Shown here: piece by piece, positions 6,740-7,362 of the stretch
Numbering within the stretch: the first letter of the stretch is position 1
Layout of the letters: the number at the start of each line of letters is the position of its first letter
From: Rikenellaceae bacterium
GTDB taxonomy: Bacteria > Bacteroidota > Bacteroidia > Bacteroidales > UBA932
Assembly: GCA_003520315.1 (NCBI GenBank)
Contig: DOVA01000052.1
Span: 1-7,362, forward strand
Length of the DNA stretch: 7,362 nucleotides
Direction of reading: 5' to 3'
Program-made: the position numbers and the translations under genes
The notes under the pieces: model-generated
Databases searched by the model: none
The model's input: only the letters and a program-made list of their open reading frames with translations
What the model was told of the DNA's origin: nothing

Positions 6740-6740
6740 G
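6733..6740 (+). promoter_or_regulatory. Candidate -7 promoter element for the HAD hydrolase-rmlA transcript
   Basis: TATATTTG is an exact match to the Bacteroidota TAnnTTTG -7 consensus and ends 20 nt before the ATG at 6761, giving a leader of about 15 nt. No TTTG box sits at the usual -33 spacing, and the background is very AT-rich, so a chance match is possible. It overlaps the right arm of the inverted repeat at 6705-6739, so a protein bound there would block it. Confidence 0.4.
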
Positions 6741-6760
6741 TCTTTCAAAACACATATTAA

Positions 6761-7186
6761 ATGTTCATTGCAGTTGATTTTGACGGCACAATTGTTAAAC
6801 ATAAGTATCCGGAAATTGGCGAAGAAATTCCATTCGCCATTCAAACACTAAGAATGATTCAAAGTGAACTCAGGCATAATATCATTCTCTGGACAGTCAG
6901 AGAGGGAGAACTTCTTGAAGAGGCTGTAGAATACTGCAAATCGAGAGGTCTTGAATTCTATGCTGTCAACGCAAATCACCCGGATTGCACAGGTAATGAT
7001 TCACCAAGAAAATTGATAGCAGACATGTATATTGACGACAGAAATTTTGGAGGAGTACCCGATTGGGGATTTATTTATAATGCACTTAAATACAGGCCTG
7101 ATGAATGCTTCTCTCCTGAGATATTTCAGCAAAATGAAGAGCGATTACCAAAAGCAAAAAAACGAGGTCTATTTAGACATAAATAA
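6761..7186 (+). CDS. Small HAD-superfamily hydrolase (putative phosphatase)
   Basis: A 141-residue soluble protein with a compact, capless HAD fold. Motif I is DFDGT (Asp6 nucleophile, Asp8 acid/base), motif II is the Thr in ILWTVREGE (Thr45), the motif III Lys is probably Lys84 in SPRKLIAD, and motif IV is YIDDRNFGG (Asp92, Asp93). These support Mg-dependent phosphoryl transfer, most likely phosphate monoester hydrolysis, but the substrate is unknown. The HPDCTGND segment (73-80) and the basic, charged tail (about 115-141) lie outside the HAD motifs. Short HAD proteins of this type are common as uncharacterised single genes in Bacteroidota. rmlA begins 11 nt after its stop, so the two are probably co-transcribed, which would fit a role around sugar nucleotide supply; that link is only positional. 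ATG 6761 is the only sensible start, as the first beta strand begins immediately. Confidence 0.85.
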   Translation: MFIAVDFDGTIVKHKYPEIGEEIPFAIQTLRMIQSELRHNIILWTVREGELLEEAVEYCKSRGLEFYAVNANHPDCTGNDSPRKLIADMYIDDRNFGGVPDWGFIYNALKYRPDECFSPEIFQQNEERLPKAKKRGLFRHK

Positions 7187-7197
7187 AACAGTCTGAG

Positions 7198-7362
7198 ATG
7201 AAAGGAATAGTCCTAGCCGGAGGTTCCGGAACAAGGCTTTACCCTATTACTAAGGGAGTTTCCAAACAGTTGCTGCCAATATATGACAAACCGATGGTCT
7301 ATTACCCTATTTCGGTACTGATGCTTGCCGGAATAAGAGAAATACTAATTATCTCAACACCG
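7198..7362 (+). CDS. rmlA: Glucose-1-phosphate thymidylyltransferase, N-terminal part
   Basis: The first 55 codons of a gene that runs past the window edge. The product makes dTDP-glucose from dTTP and glucose-1-phosphate, the first step of dTDP-L-rhamnose synthesis for O-antigen and other surface polysaccharides. The start is unmistakable: [18 protein letters not shown] carries the nucleotide-binding GG-SGTRL loop, followed by [18 protein letters not shown] with the conserved Lys23, Asp30 and KPM, and then the [14 protein letters not shown] strand. This close match separates it from GalU and GlmU-type enzymes. It starts 11 nt after the HAD gene with no promoter of its own visible. The remaining rml genes would be expected just outside the window, but that is not shown here. 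Confidence 0.95.
   Translation, partial: MKGIVLAGGSGTRLYPITKGVSKQLLPIYDKPMVYYPISVLMLAGIREILIISTP

Noticed and set aside
7166..7177. GTCTATTTAGAC hairpin near the end of the HAD gene as a terminator before rmlA.
   Set aside because: Five-bp stem inside the coding sequence with a 2-nt loop and no U tract; rmlA follows too closely for an independent unit.

Overview
The window is AT-rich and reads as a Bacteroidota genome, most likely order Bacteroidales. Three things point there: close matches to Bacteroidota-type families (the tandem LAB_N membrane protein, the short HAD hydrolase, the ferritin), promoter-like TAnnTTTG elements in place of TATAAT, and little use of Shine-Dalgarno sequences. 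The genus cannot be fixed from this sequence alone.

Left block (1-3645, + strand): four tightly packed genes forming one probable operon. They are the C-terminal part of a DPM1/ArnC/RgtE-like family 2 glycosyltransferase (it starts outside the window), a small membrane protein with two LAB_N (PQ-loop-like) repeats, an ArnT/RgtA-like GT-C integral-membrane glycosyltransferase, and a UDP-glucuronate 4-epimerase-type SDR. Gaps are 3 nt, -4 nt (ATGA overlap) and 6 nt. Together they look like a nearly complete lipid-linked-sugar pathway: the epimerase makes UDP-GalA, the GT2 loads a sugar on polyprenyl phosphate, the LAB_N protein may help move the carrier across the inner membrane, and the GT-C enzyme transfers the sugar to a periplasmic acceptor such as lipid A or LPS core. 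The GalA assignment is an inference from the epimerase.

Middle (3646-3837): a convergent intergenic stretch holding what looks like the orphaned last ~57 codons of a family 20 beta-N-acetylhexosaminidase, a relic of a lost gene. No convincing terminator hairpin was seen here.

Right-middle (3838-6668, - strand): a large sensor histidine kinase (LytS-type 5TM domain, PAS, GAF, HisKA, HATPase_c) with no response regulator in view, and upstream of it a ferritin gene. A TACTTTTG promoter-like element just before the kinase supports starting it at the ATG at 6039 rather than the TTG at 6060.

Right end (6669-7362): a divergent promoter region with a perfect 12-bp inverted repeat separates ferritin from a small HAD-family hydrolase on the + strand. 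That gene is followed 11 nt later by the start of rmlA (glucose-1-phosphate thymidylyltransferase), cut by the window edge and probably the first gene of a dTDP-rhamnose/surface polysaccharide set. Overall the window is mostly cell-envelope glycan biosynthesis with a sensor kinase and an iron-storage gene inserted between.
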